This document shows positions 10,661 to 23,217 of a stretch of 64,000 nt of DNA, one piece after another. The position numbers and the translations under genes are program-made. This DNA is from Enoplolaimus lenunculus (lineage: Eukaryota > Nematoda > Enoplea > Enoplida > Thoracostomopsidae). The notes below the pieces were generated by a model. The model was not told the origin of the DNA. It was given only the letters and a program-made list of their open reading frames with translations, and searched no databases. How positions within the stretch are numbered: the first letter of the stretch is position 1; each line of letters begins with the position of its first letter. The stretch spans positions 1 through 64,000 of the forward strand of contig JASANG010003687.1 in NCBI GenBank assembly GCA_030248215.1, written 5' to 3'.

Positions 10661-13010
10661 ATATGTTTTGGTTGGAAAACAGGAAAAGTGGAAAATTGAA
10701 ATGCCTAGATACTTTCTTGGTTAGTAAGAGAAATCTAACGCGATGGTTGGAAAACGGGAAAAGTGGAAAATTCAAGCGTAGGGCATAGGTTTTGGTTGGA
10801 AAACGGGAAAAGTGGAAAATTCTAATGCCTGGATTTTTTCGCTGGGTTGGTAGGGAAAATCTGAAGCATACGTTTTGATTGGAAAACGGGAAAAGTGGAA
10901 AATTCCAATGCCTAGATTTTTATCCTGGGTTGGTAGGGAAAACCTGAAGCAAAGGTTTCGGTTGGAAAACGGGAAAAGTGGAAAATTCTAATGCCTAGAT
11001 TTTTTCGCTGGGTTGGTAGGGAAAACCTGAAGCAAAGGTTTCGGTTAGAAAACGGGAAAATTCAGCTTAAGGCATAGGTTTTGGTTGGAAAACGGGAAAA
11101 GTGGAAAATTCTAATGCCTGGATTTTTTCGCTGGGTTGGTAGGGAAAATCTGAAGCATACGTTTTGATTGGAAAACGGGAAAAGTGGAAAATTCCAATGC
11201 CTAGATTTTTATCCTGGGTTGGTAGGGAAAACCTGAAGCAAAGATTTTTTCGCTGGGTTGGTAGGGAAAACCTGAAGCAAAGGTTTCGGTTGGAAAACGG
11301 GAAAAGTGGAAAATTTTAATGCTTAGATTTACCCTGGCTTGGTAGGGAAAATCTGAAGTATAGATTTTGGTTGGAAAACGGGAAACGTGGAAAATTTAAA
11401 GGCCTAGATTTACCTTAGGGTGGTAAGGAAAATCTGAAGCATAGGTTTTGGTTGGAAAACGTTAAAAGTGGAAAATTTAAAGGCCTAGATTTACCTTAGG
11501 TTGGTAGGGAAAATCTGAAGCATACGTTTTGATTGGAAAACGGGAAAAGTGGAAAATTCCAGTGCCTAGATTTTTATCCTGGGTTGGTAGGGAAAACCTG
11601 AAGCAAAGGTTTCGGTTGGAAAACGGGAAAAGTGGAAAATTCTAATGCCTAGATTTTTTCGCTGGGTTGGTAGGGAAAACCTGAAGCAAAGGTTTCGGTT
11701 AGAAAACGGGAAAATTCAGCTTAAGGCATAGGTTTTGGTTGGAAAACGGGAAAAGTGGAAAATTCTAATGCCTGGATTTTTTCGCTGGGTTGGTAGGGAA
11801 AATCTGAAGCATACGTTTTGATTGGAAAACGGGAAAAGTGGAAAATTCCAATGCCTAGATTTTTATCCTGGGTTGGTAGGGAAAACCTGAAGCAAAGGTT
11901 TCGGTTGGAAAACGGGAAAATTCTAATGCCTAGATTTTTTCGCTGGGTTGGTAGGGAAAACCTGAAGCAAAGGTTTCGGTTGGAAAACGGGAAAAGTGGA
12001 AAATTTTAATGCTTAGATTTACCCTGGCTTGGTAGGGAAAATCTGAAGTATAGATTTTGGTTGGAAAACGGGAAACGTGGAAAATTTAAAGGCCTAGATT
12101 TACCTTAGGGTGGTAAGGAAAATCTGAAGCATAGGTTTTGGTTGGAAAACGTTAAAAGTGGAAAATTTAAAGGCCTAGATTTACCTTAGGTTGGTAGGGA
12201 AAATCTGAAGCATAGGTTTTGGTTGGAAAACGGGAAAAGTGGAAAATTTAAAGGCCTAGATTTACCTTAGGTTGGTAGGGAAAATCTGAAGCATAGGTTT
12301 TGGTTGGAAAACGGGAAAAGTGGAAAATTTAAAGGCCTAGATTTACCTTAGGTTGGTAGGGAAAATCTGAAGAATAGGTTTTGGTTGGAAAACGGGAAAA
12401 GTAGAAAATTTAAAGGCCTAGATTTACCTTACGTTGGTAGGGAAAATATGAACCATAGGTTTTGGTTGGAAAACGGGAAAAGTGGAAAATTTAAAGGCCT
12501 AGATTTACCTTCGGTTGGTAGGGAAAATCTGAAGCATAGGTTTTGGTTGGAAAACGGGAAAAGCGGAAAATTTCAATGCCTAGATTTACCCTGGGTTGGT
12601 AGGGAATATCTGAAGCATAGGTTTTGGTTGGAAAATGGGAAAAGTTGAAAATTTTAATGCCTAGACTTACCCTGGCTTGGTAAAGAAAATCTGAAGCATA
12701 GGTTTTGGTTGAAAACATGAAAAGTGGAAAATTTAAAGGCCTAGATTCACCTTAGGTTGGTAGGGGAAACATGAAGCATATGTTTTTGTTGAAAAATGGG
12801 AAAAGTGGAAAATTTAAACGCCTAGATTTACCCTGGGTTGGTGGGGAATATCTGAAGCATAGGTTTTGGTTGGAAAACGGGAAAAGTTGAAAATTTAAAG
12901 GCCTAGATTCACCTTAGGTTGGTAGGTAAAATATAAAGCATAAGTTTTGGTTGAAAAATGGGAAAAGTGGAAAATTTAAACGCCTAGATTTACCCTGGGT
13001 TGGAAGTCAG
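10661..13010. repeat. main array of the 81-bp repeat, with higher-order structure
   Basis: About 28 units. Spacing measured at 12211, 12292 and 12373 is exactly 81 bp. A multi-unit block (GCATAGG, TAATGCCTGGATTTTTTCGC, GCATACG variants) recurs from about 10787, 11069 and 11727, so blocks of several units have been copied together. Because 81 is a multiple of three, some frames stay open; these are not genes. Confidence 0.9.
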
Positions 13011-13534
13011 CGACGACCAAATTTGATATATTTTTGTTTCCTCGGCTTTCCGGCCATTAGCCAACAACGTCTTTAAAACAAATTAAAACTTTTTTACAAC
13101 CTTAAGGCGTCACTTAAAACGTAGACTTTGTTAACAGACTTATGTTCTGATAATACTGGGCCACTCGGTGGTATCTTGTTTTGACCAATCTTGTGTTGGG
13201 ACTATCATAATCTGATATATTTAATAGTCATGTATTATTTCGGGTAAATGCTCTGCTCATTTAGGTTTAACTGTGTAAAGTAGATTTTGTTCATTGCACT
13301 GTTCCGCTCCGCGGTTTCTTGTTTTGACCAGTGTCGAAATATATTGCCTGTTAGTTTGTAGGATGCAACCGGAGGTGAAAAATGCCCGATCCGGAGCCGA
13401 AAGTGAACAAAAGTAGCCGGAACCGGAGATGATGCCACAGGTGAGGTGAAATCAGGTCGTTGAAATGATATTTTTAACTTGCTAATTTTAGCAAATATCT
13501 GCTATGTGTTGTTAAATCGTTCCATTGGAATTTT
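13011..13534. other. spacer between direct and inverted 81-bp arrays
   Basis: No gene. 13355-13445 is a scrap of a CCGGAGG-type MITE (GGATGCAACCGGAGGTGAAA). Confidence 0.5.
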
Positions 13535-14085
13535 CTACTTTCCCATTTTCCAAACAAAACCTATGCTTTAGATTTTCCCTTCCAACCAAGGGGAAATCTA
13601 GACGTAGAAATTTTCCACTTTTCCCGTTTTAAAAACAAAACCAATGGTTCAGAATTTTCCTACCAACCAAGGGAAAATCTAGGCATTTAAATTTTCCACT
13701 TTTCCCGTTTTCCAACCAAAACCTATGCTTCAAATTTTCCCTACAAACCCAGGAATAATGTAAGCTTTTAAAACTTCCACTTTCCCCGTCTTCCAAACAA
13801 ACTTTTACACTACAGATTTTCCCTACCAACCAATGGAAAATCAAGGCGTTCAAATTTTCCACTTTTCCCACCAAAACCTATGCTTCAAATTTTCCCTACC
13901 AACCCAGGAATAATGTAAGCTTTTAAAATTTCCACTTTTCCCATTTTCCAAACAAACTTTACACTACAGATTTTCCCTACCGAACCAGGGAATATGCTGG
14001 CTTATGAATTTTCCACAGCAAAACCTATGCCCGCGATTTTTCCTACCAACCAGTGAAAAATCAGGTCGTCATACAGGAGTGGCTG
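13535..14085. repeat. 81-bp repeat, inverted right block
   Basis: Reverse-complement units (CCACTTTTCCCGTTTTCCAA, TTCAAATTTTCCCTACCAAC), more diverged than the main array, ending at the right terminus of the element. Confidence 0.8.
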
Positions 14086-14158
14086 CGATGCACTCCTGGT
14101 CGTAAGTTTTCCACCCTGGAAAAGTGGAAGCCCCTGATCTATACATGGGCCCAATTGT

Positions 14159-14241
14159 CAAACATGGTGCGATATATATTATTTAACGTATATGCACTGC
14201 GCTGAGTTGTCTATAGGCAACTGAATGTGAGAAGGGGGTTA
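14159..14241 (-). mobile_element. tRNA-like MITE copy 2, right part
   Basis: CAAACATGGTGCGATATATA through AATGTGAGAAGGGGGTTA continues copy 2 exactly where it was cut at 8470, showing that the element between them is an insertion. Confidence 0.8.
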
Positions 14242-14261
14242 AGACGTATCATACGACACTC

Positions 14262-14445
14262 CGATAAAATTTGACTGTTTCCGCCCACGTTTGAATTTTC
14301 CTGCCAAATCTTGAATTTTCGCGCCAAACTTTAACAAGAATTGAATGTCCCACCAGAATTTGACTTCTCCCGGAAAAACATAATTTTCCCGCCAAATTAT
14401 AAATTTTCCTGCCATAATTTAAATTTCCCACCATAATATAAGTAT
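14262..14445. repeat. short degenerate tandem repeat, about 20-25 bp
   Basis: Variants of AATTTTCCCGCCAAA recur about eight times with spacers of AATTTGA type. No coding meaning seen. Confidence 0.6.
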
Positions 14446-16599
14446 TTATTTACATTGTATCGCATTTTAGAGTATTTTTCACCTCCGGTGGCACCCTGCA
14501 TTTTTGTTATAATTGTTGGTTTTTTGTTAAAGCCCCATTTCAACGATTTGTCCAAACGGGATCATTTGCAAATTACGATAACCAGGTGTAAACGGATAGT
14601 AAAAATAACGAAACGGACGGACCCCGAGTTTTACCGGTAACGGATATAGTTACACCTTCACCGGAATCAAATGTCCGGTTACAACCTGCCGACATTCCCC
14701 ATATATTCTTGCACCGTAATTACACATTTCTTGAATTTAGACGCTCGTAAACAGTTGTTTTGTTACCCAGCCGAACAAAAAGAACACCAGTATGCAAACA
14801 TATTTGTCTATGCCTTGCTTCGTTTTGATTCGGAAATTCGGACGCATGCTTTTGCTTTGTACGGTATATGGCACATTTAGAAATTTTAAATGCCAAATTT
14901 CTCCAAAAAGAAGCTATCTTTTGCACAAAAAAAGGAACAGCCCGAAGACTACGTAGTGGATAGAAAATGCGACGAAAAATAAATTTTGGCCGGCAATGGA
15001 TATAGATGAAACATAACACACGCATTTAATTCAATGTATTCAATGCCATGGTCGATGAACCATCGTTGATTGTGTAACTGTATATATACACGTTTGAAAT
15101 TTAACGTTGGTTGAAAAGTGACGGCTAACGCAGGCCAGGGACATTCATCTATTTTCTGTTAAGAAACGGTGGAAAATTAGTTCCGAGACATCTCAAACGC
15201 GGCATTGAATATATAAATATATAAAGTATATGTGAACAACGAATATATACATATAAAAATTATTGTAACGGGAATGGAAAATGAATATTCAAGTTTAAAG
15301 TTTAAAAAGAGTTTTCTACCAAAACAATTGAGGTGTTGAAATGTTACCGGCATAGCAGATGTACCTAGCACGTAAAATGTTGTAGGATCTTCAAACCGAC
15401 CAATTGCCGTACACATATATACTCGTATACAAAAATGTCTGTTTCTTGAGTAACTTATATTTACAATTGTATAATTATGATTAAAATAATGGAATTTCCG
15501 GTAATTATATATCACGGATAAAGTTAAAAGTTTACCGAAAACAAATATCTATTTACACCCTGATATATGTACAAAAATGTTATGAAAACTTAGCGACATG
15601 AAAACCAAACGAATAAACGAACGAGAAAATAGCAAATGTTAGTGAAATGTAAAAAACCACAAGCAATGAAAAAGAAAAATTCATAAGCCTATAACACAAT
15701 ACACCAAAATAGCGCTGAACAGAATATACTGCACAAAGTGGCAGGTTGATCGGTTCAAGAAATTTAAGATTTAAGGGCCAAAAATTGTTGATAACGTTCC
15801 ATACAGACATACAAATCATGATTGAAACTAACCGACATTTCGACACACATTTTTGTTTTACAGCAAATTTGTTTTTCAGTAAACTTCTCTTAAAGCCCCT
15901 CCAGGTTGTGCAACGTTTCATAATCTTTTGTTTGTACTTTTAGTGCTCTTTTTAACATTAAGAATATATACAACTTATACATACTTTTAAATTTAGAATA
16001 AAATACACGGGCCTAGCCAGAATTTCGTTTCAAGAAGAGATAACCACCGCGCAAACTTTTGCGTATGAGAATTTTGAGACCTTTTCAATTTCCCGAAATT
16101 TTGGGGGTATATTCTCTATTCCCGCTTTGTATACGCCCTTGCGAGTATAATAATGATGCTCCTAATAGGATCACTCAATCAAATACTAACGCAAAATATT
16201 ACGCAAACACATAAGCGCATAAATACCAAAGTGGTAATTATTAAAGAAAACAGAAATACATAACAAACTATACGACAAAATTATTCACAACACAAAAACT
16301 CAGGAAAGTACGACATATTATATACTTTTACAACCAAAAACAAAAAGGTATGAAGACAGAACCCCATGTTCACTAATCTCCCGTTGTAAAACAAGTGTGG
16401 CTTAATCAGACCCATAGACAAATTTACTGCGTCTACAAAGTAACCTTTGCTACTAAAACATTACGGGTTTATATATACGGAATTTATCAGTTCGACTCAT
16501 TTTTAATAAATGTCGCCAAAAGGAATGCATATTGCAATTGATCGCTTCGAATTGCGCAGCATAATATCTTCAAAAGATGACACTGTGATTGAAATATGC
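14446..16599. other. intergenic sequence with MITE ends only
   Basis: Two isolated MITE right ends are visible: CACCTCCGGTGGCACCCTG near 14475-14495 and TCTATTTACACCCTG near 15550-15565. A hydrophobic 113-residue minus-strand frame (15580-15921) has no family resemblance. Confidence 0.45.
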
Positions 16600-17240
16600 C
16601 AGGCCCAAAAAATTTTCGAGCAATCAAGACTGAAACGAAGACTCTAATTCGTGCCAAGTGATTTTCTCTTGCACCTTGTAAGCTTAAGTCCGCCATCAAC
16701 ACACTGCCATTATAGTTGGTTTGGAAATAGCTCTGTTTTCAAAGCCTATCGACTAACTCCGTACAGAGACAGCAATTGCGTCTCAAAAAGTAAAATAACT
16801 GAAAATGGGTCACGTTAGACAGCAACTACTGAAACACTGGGAACTGTTGATGAAATGTTTTGGAAATGTGCTGTGACGACATATATCAGCAATTCTGCAC
16901 TGCTCTAACTATGATTTACATGTACCGATTGACATCTATGTTTATTGATCAACGTTCACTAAATTAACAACCGAACTGCATTGTTGCCAGAGATCTGGCT
17001 TTTACGTTAGATCTCGCTCTTGTGTTACCTTGCAGTTTTTCTATTTTGCTAAAACCTTATTGAACATTTCTACACCGTCGAACAAAATATTGACGCTGAA
17101 CTTGCTGTTCACGCCACGATTATGACTGGAATGTTGATTGAAGAAGTTGTCGTGCAGTCGACGGCTGAACTTCTACAAACACTATCTTTTGCTTTAAAGT
17201 GAGTTATGTATGTAATTGCTTCGTCGTCATCGTACAACAT
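16600..17240 (+). repeat. foldback element, left arm
   Basis: Pairs with 20279-20913 in reverse complement. Similarity fades outward of about 16600 (AGGCCCAAAAA) and inward of CATCGTACAAC. Confidence 0.85.
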
Positions 17241-17559
17241 CGACAATAAGAGGAAAAACAAAATCAATAGAATACACAACATCAACAACAATGCACAACA
17301 GAATACACAACATCAAAACAATGCAAACTGTCTTCTTATGCCAATGATACAAACATCAAGCCAACAATGTCTTAGCCAGTCATGTCAACCATAACCTTGT
17401 AATCACAACATTATCAACATCAACAATAGCATCACCGACGTCTGTAATGCGCCGAAATCAGCATTATCATAAAACACAAACGCAACACCAACGACGCACA
17501 AAACTCATTGTCCGGCACGTCAAAACCACAACCACATTTCCAGCAACAATAACAATTCT

Positions 17560-18650
17560 TCTCAAACAACAATTAGCGCACAATGCTCCAACACGCGCTG
17601 CTTGCATTGGAACGCTGACGGTCTCAAACCAAAACTCCATTAATTCTCTCACCTCGAAAATGAAAATTCACATATGGCTCGTTCAGAAAACCAAAATCAT
17701 CACTTCAGATAAACGATCCACCAGCAAAATGAAAAACAATTAGGCGTCGGCTGGCCCTCAAGCGGCGCCCTTGTAACCTACATTCGTCAAGACATTGCTT
17801 TCAGATGTCTTGAGTCTTAACGATGTTGAGGTTAACAATGGCCACGATCCTGATTACGTCAAAAGTCAAGGTATTAAGGTTCTTCGGAAATCAAAGGACT
17901 TTACCAGCCTCATAAATGTCTGCTGGTCACCTATACGCTAAGTCCAAAACTAAATTCGCAATCACTCTCTACACATTAGTTTTTTCGCCTGAACAAAACA
18001 TATCGTTTTCGGCAACTTTAATGATCACTCAAAAATCTAGAACGAACATGATTATTCGAACAATCCTGCCCCCGTGTAAGAAAGCCGCCAGACATTTACA
18101 CAATTCTTTGACGTCGTGAAACAAACCGTGGTCTGTACAGTGAGATGCTGAACAGGCAACAGCAACATATCTCTAGATGTTACGCTCGCGCGCAATACTA
18201 CGTTGGCGAAAATCAGTTAGTCAACAATAACAGATCTTCCTTCGTATCACCGTCCTATTGTAGTCACGATTGATCTCAACAACGATCATTTTTCTGCTGC
18301 ATCGTCGCGTCAAGTTTTGTCTTCCACGATAGCGTTTAATAAGCTGACTGCACATCCCATGAAAGCCACATGTACGATTGTCTATGGTGTTTGCTTCACA
18401 GCAACAACCCGCCACTTACTGCTGCGTTGCTCAGCTCTATTTTACTAAGCGCCACTAATTGTTCCATACCGCGATGCTCTGAGAAAAAGTGGCAGCAATG
18501 GAAATTCAAGCCATGGTGGATCAAAGATTTTGTAAATACTATCAACATCGTAATCAACTGGACCATAACGTCGGCAAAAGTCGTCAAGCATGAATTAAAT
18601 TGACGTTTGCAATCACACGAACAGGCCAATCAATGATGCCGAATTGGCAG
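17560..18650 (+). pseudogene. degenerate LINE endonuclease remnant
   Basis: Pieces in changing frames read like the endonuclease of an RNase H-type non-LTR element: HWNADGLKPKLH, GALVTYIRQDIAF, FGNFNDHS, SYHRPIVVTIDL, then SIPRCSEKKW and KPWWIKDF. The order is right for such an endonuclease, but many stops and shifts intervene. No reverse transcriptase follows. Confidence 0.5.
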
Positions 18651-18782
18651 CAACCCTGTCACCCTGTCAGTCAAAACTGAACCAAGGCTCGTGTATAAGT
18701 GTTTCAGTCTTTGGAAGACCGCTCGTCTGCTGTCAATAGCGAAACAATTAAACGCAATGGTTGACTTATTGTTTCAAATAAG

Positions 18783-19240
18783 ATGACAACGACGACAACA
18801 ATAATGGCGGTAACAGGGCAACAACAGAGAGGACACCAGCAACAAAGACCATATCAAAGGACAGTAACAGCAAAAACGATAAGAGCAACGCTAACAATAA
18901 CAACGTTCACAACAACGACAATAACGAAGAAGACAAGGGCAACAACGATAACAATGACGACAGCGCAAGTAACCGCAACAAGAATGGAAACAACAACAAT
19001 AACAGCAACAACAACAACAGCAAAAGCAACAACAACAACAACAACAACGACGACGACGACGGCGGCAGCAATAGCAACGATGACAAGATCAATGACGGTA
19101 AAACCGCAGCAAAACAACGACGTTCACAGCGCTAACGAAGACATCAACGGTGATACGACAGTGATAACAACAAAAACGACGAAAACAATTGCAAAAACAA
19201 TGATAACAATGCCGACATCGACAGTAAGAGCAGCGATGAT

Positions 19241-19282
<42 letters not shown>

Positions 19283-20240
19283 AACAACGATAATAATGAT
19301 AATAATAATAACAATAATAACAACAGAGGACAACGGCTGTGACAATGACAGCAATAACCATAACAAAATAACTACGAATTCAACAGTGACAACAACAACG
19401 ATGACACAACGACGGCAATGATGACAGCGACAGCAGCAGCAAACACGATAAAAACAACAGCAGCAGCAGCAGCAACAACGACAATAACAACAACAACAGC
19501 AACGACGACGACGACAATACAATAATAACAACAACAATGATGTATTGATGACAACAATGACGGCAATAACCACAAAACAACGACAATAAAGACAACGGCA
19601 AAAATGACGACGACGACAACGACTATGACAACAACAATAGCCCGAAAAACTAATAAACCACGACAGCAACGATAAAAACCACAACAACAACAACAACGAT
19701 AACAACAACTAGGACAACCATGACGGAAAACGGCAATACATAACCATAACGAAACAACTACAACAACAGTGGCAATAAACACAGCAATGGTGACACAACG
19801 TCGTCGATGAAAACAATGGCAACCATGAAGACAACAACAACAACAACAGCGATAACAATGACGGCAACGACACGAATGACAGTAGCAACGGCGACACCAA
19901 CAAATCAACAATAATAACAATGATGACAACGACGGCGACTACAACAGCAGTAATGACAATAAAACAACGACAACTACAACAATGACAACAGCAACTATAA
20001 CCATACCACAACACTGACAACAACGAGGACAACGATTGCAAACGGCATAGCCACACCAAAATAACGACAACAGTAACAACAAAGAGCGTTTACACAAGAC
20101 GATAATGTCAACAATGAAAACAACAACGACTATAACAATGACGACAGCGCAGTATCACCAACAATTATTACAACGATAACAAAAACAAAACTAGCAATAG
20201 CCAAAATAAAACGACAACAGGGCAACAATTCGGACGATGA
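18783..20240. repeat. long AAC-type trinucleotide tract
   Basis: About 1.4 kb of interrupted ACA/AAC/CAA and ACG triplets, with pure runs around 19240-19285. Open frames on both strands here come only from the triplet periodicity. Confidence 0.9.
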
Positions 20241-20278
20241 CGACCTTTTTTGTACCTGTTCTTGATCTTTTTGTCGTT

Positions 20279-20913
20279 GTTGTACGACAACGACGACGAA
20301 GCAACTATATACATAACTGTTTAAAACAAAAGGCAGTGCTTATGCAAGTTTAGCCTTTGGCTGCACGACAATTTGTTCAATCAGCATTTCAGTCGTAATC
20401 ATGGTGTGCATAGCAAGTTCACCTTCGATATTTCGTTCGCCGGTGTAGAAATGCTCAACAAGCTTTCAGCAAAACCGAAAGGTAGCGCAAGAACCAGATC
20501 TAAAGTAAAAAACCAGATCTAAAGCAAGATATCAATGCACTTCGGATGTCAATTTAGTGAAAGCTTATCAATAGACAGAGATGTCAATCGATACATCTAA
20601 ATCACAGTTAGAACAGTTCAGAAATGCTGACACATGTGGATACAACATATTTTTGAAACAATTCATTAAGAGTTTCCTGTTTTCAGTAGTTGGTGTCTAC
20701 CGTGATCCGTTTTCAGTTACGATGCTTTTTAAGATGCAATTGATATCCTACTACGGATTTTGTCGATGGACTTTGAAAATAGCGGTTTTTCCAAACCTGC
20801 TATATTGGAATGTGTTCTGACGGCGTATTTAAGCTTACAACGTGCAAGACGAAATACCTGGCACGAATTGGAGTCTCCGTTTCAGTCTTGAGTGCTCGAA
20901 AATATTGGACCTG
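20279..20913 (-). repeat. foldback element, right arm
   Basis: Inverted partner of the left arm, starting at TTGTACGACAACGACGACGA and fading out after TATTGGACCTGTC. Confidence 0.85.
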
Positions 20914-22231
20914 TCTTAATTTACGCATAGTTTAATCTTTTGATAAACTGTGATGGATTCACTATTGTCGCGACGGCTCCGGTCAAAAGAATTTTATTTT
21001 GAATCATTTTCAAATGTTTGCAGAGCCCTCTGGTGGTATATAGCAATTAGCGTATGAAAGCATTAGATTTGATGCAAGCTATAACGGTTCCCTTACTATG
21101 ATTTAATCAGAAAATTAAAAGCTTTCCCAATAGCTTACCTAAATTAAATTTCAACCAAACAGCTGTTGCAGCAGGCTTGTAGCAAACTACGCTTTACCGT
21201 TTAAATTAAACTTCTAAGCTACGATTTACACCAATTTTAGTGAAATTCCTACAATTGCATACCATTTTGGTACTACCAATTTATCTTAAAATGATAACAA
21301 ATTGGCTCGCAACAACACGTTACCATTACTTTCAAACAAAACTCACAAAGACACACGGCAATATTCACAGGAGTAAAATGATACGTGAATGCATACAATA
21401 ATTAACGATCGAATGCGTTTGTTGCAACAGTAAATAAAGTATTTGAATTTGAAAATCAAAATCCATTACTAAATTATCGCCTAACGCAAAAAGCCATTCC
21501 TATACAGTTTTGGACTGTAACAAAAGCGATACAAGACTGTTTAACTGCGAATCAAAGTTCATATATAAACCTGGTGTGAAGATGAAACCAGAGTTGCATG
21601 GGCCTGAGAGAGCGTAGACAACTCCCGATCCATGATTAGAAAAGTACGCATCGCGAGCTTATTTAATCACAGACAAAGATTTTATAGAGTTATAGAGTTG
21701 AACGTAACGAGTGAGAAAATTGCTTTGACCATTACATTACATGCCCGACAAAAAAGCGACTGAATATAAAGCGATCTTTTTCACATTTACGGCGCGTTTC
21801 CATCACATTAATAGCATTTCCAATGCGTCAGCATGTAAGGCCTTTCATCATGTAAACCATACTGTTTCAACTAGAAAAATAATGAAAAACTGAGACAAAA
21901 CATACAGTTTACTCCAAAAAAATTAACATTCTGCGACAATTTTTACCGCCATTCGATGTATGGACTATTAAAACATTCTAATGAATCGTTATTTCATGGG
22001 TTATACTCAAGCAACGACGTGACGCCTGACCCCCAAATACGCATCCATCACAACATTTTGAAAGATTATAGCCTTATTGAAAAGTTTGTGGTTGAGCCGG
22101 CGTAGCGAATAATTATTTACTCTATGCTACAGCAAGATATTATAAAGCATCTAGAAGTGCCTGTTCCACACCTCTCTAGAAATTTCAATGGAATACATCT
22201 CGTCAGTCCAACGGTGTAGCTAAGCCAGGAG
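20914..22231. other. unassigned intergenic sequence
   Basis: No gene, RNA or repeat end recognised. Confidence 0.5.
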
Positions 22232-22647
22232 CAGGGTGCAACCGGAATTACAATTTACCGTAACCGGAATTTGAAAATTTTACCGGAACCGGAACCGGAA
22301 TTTGAAAATTTTACCGGAACCGGAACCGGAAAGTGAAAAATGCATTTCACCAAAAATTTCATTTTAATCTTATTTTTTGCTCTATTATTTGTGAAATAAC
22401 CTTAGTCGAACATAGGTATTTATTTTATTTGTTGTATTTTAGATTTTCGTCGTCGACTGAAGTGAAATCGACCATCAATGGCTTATATTCGGAGTGCAAG
22501 TGGCTTTCAAAAGAGATTCTTAAAAATTAGCAAAGTTAAGAAAACGGCCAAATTTTAACACCGGAATTTTTAAATCCGGTAAAAATTTACCGGAACCGGA
22601 AGGTGAAAAAATGCCGGAACTGGAACCGGAATTCCGGTTGCACCCTG
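22232..22647. mobile_element. hAT-like MITE, CCGGAA family
   Basis: Starts CAGGGTGCAACCGGAATTAC and ends CCGGTTGCACCCTG. Flanked by a perfect 8-bp duplication GCCAGGAG (22224-22231 and 22648-22655). Interior shared with copies at 24138, 24501, 36645, 39514 and 61169. Confidence 0.92.
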
Positions 22648-22816
22648 GCCAGGAGTTAGGTGTAAACCTACGCTTGGGATTTTTGTACTAAATTTTTAGA
22701 CACGGTATCAGTTTGCAGTACACGAAACCCCTTCGAATTTTTTACAAAGCGTGTCTCCCTTTCCAAACTCCTGGCTACGCCCATGCTTCTGTCTCCCATT
22801 GTATATATCACAGTAC

Positions 22817-23217
22817 CAGGGTGCAACCGGAATTCTGGTTCCGGTAGGGAAATCCGGTATTTTTTCACCGTAATTTTCCTGTATTTTAAGTGTTGAAAAT
22901 TTTTTCTCATCCGAAAATCTAAGAAAATTTAACATATCATTGCACCTTATTGTTCTAAAATTGTCTGAGTGTGTATTGCCAATATTTTCAATTTGTGTCT
23001 TACTTACTAAATAATATTGATCATACGTTTACATTTACTGCATTTGTTTCAGGATTTTGGCATCCTAAATGGTGTGTTCACACCGTTAAAAGCGGCAAAA
23101 CAGTGTTAAAGATTAATTTTTCGATAACAAGAATTTTTTGTTTTCCGGTTCCGGAATTTCTTTAACATTCCGGTTCCGGTTCCGTTTCTGGTATTTTACA
23201 ATTCCGGTTGCACCCTG
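22817..23217. mobile_element. hAT-like MITE, CCGGAA family subtype
   Basis: CAGGGTGCAACCGGAATTCT to TTGCACCCTG, with flanks CACAGTAC/CCCAGTAC (7 of 8). The interior differs from the main subtype (TGGTGTGTTCACACC). Confidence 0.85.

Larger units (their letters stand above)
8471..14150. mobile_element. 5.7-kb hAT-like non-autonomous element made of 81-bp repeat arrays
   Basis: Its ends carry matching inverted sequence: ATGTATAGCACAGGGGCTTCCA at left against the complement of TGGAAGCCCCTGATCTATACAT at right. It is flanked by CAATTGT on both sides (GCAATTGT/CCAATTGT, 7 of 8). The interior has direct 81-bp repeats on the left and in the middle and inverted copies on the right, so the repeats themselves act as long imperfect terminal repeats. 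No transposase frame was found. Confidence 0.75.
16600..20913. mobile_element. foldback element with inverted arms of about 640 bp
   Basis: The left arm (16600-17240) and right arm (20279-20913) are inverted copies. Matching blocks in the same order include TTTTCGAGCA.TCAAGACTG, TAATTCGTGCCA, TTGTAAGCTTAA, CGATTGACATCT, TTTCTACACCG and GTTATGTAT.TA.TTGCTTCG. Divergence is clear but order is fully kept. The 3-kb interior has no intact gene. Confidence 0.85.

Noticed and set aside
11818-12648. Open frames with 27-residue repeats (LENGKSGKFKGLDLP...)
   Set aside because: They are the 81-bp non-coding repeat read in one frame; 81 is a multiple of three, so frames stay open without selection.
10661-13010. 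CRISPR-like array
   Set aside because: Units are contiguous 81-bp tandem repeats with no unique spacers, in a eukaryotic genome.
15580-15921. A hydrophobic 113-residue minus-strand frame
   Set aside because: Composition reflects AT-rich sequence (Phe/Leu/Ser). No start context or homologous pattern recognised.
18783-20059. Long Thr-rich and Val/Leu/Cys-rich frames on both strands
   Set aside because: They arise from the AAC-type triplet tract and have no domain content.
22333-22530. A 65-residue frame (MKNAFHQKF...) found again at 24618-24812, 39584-39781 and 61128-61487
   Set aside because: It lies in the interior of the CCGGAA-family MITE. Recurrence follows from the copies being related, and other copies break it.
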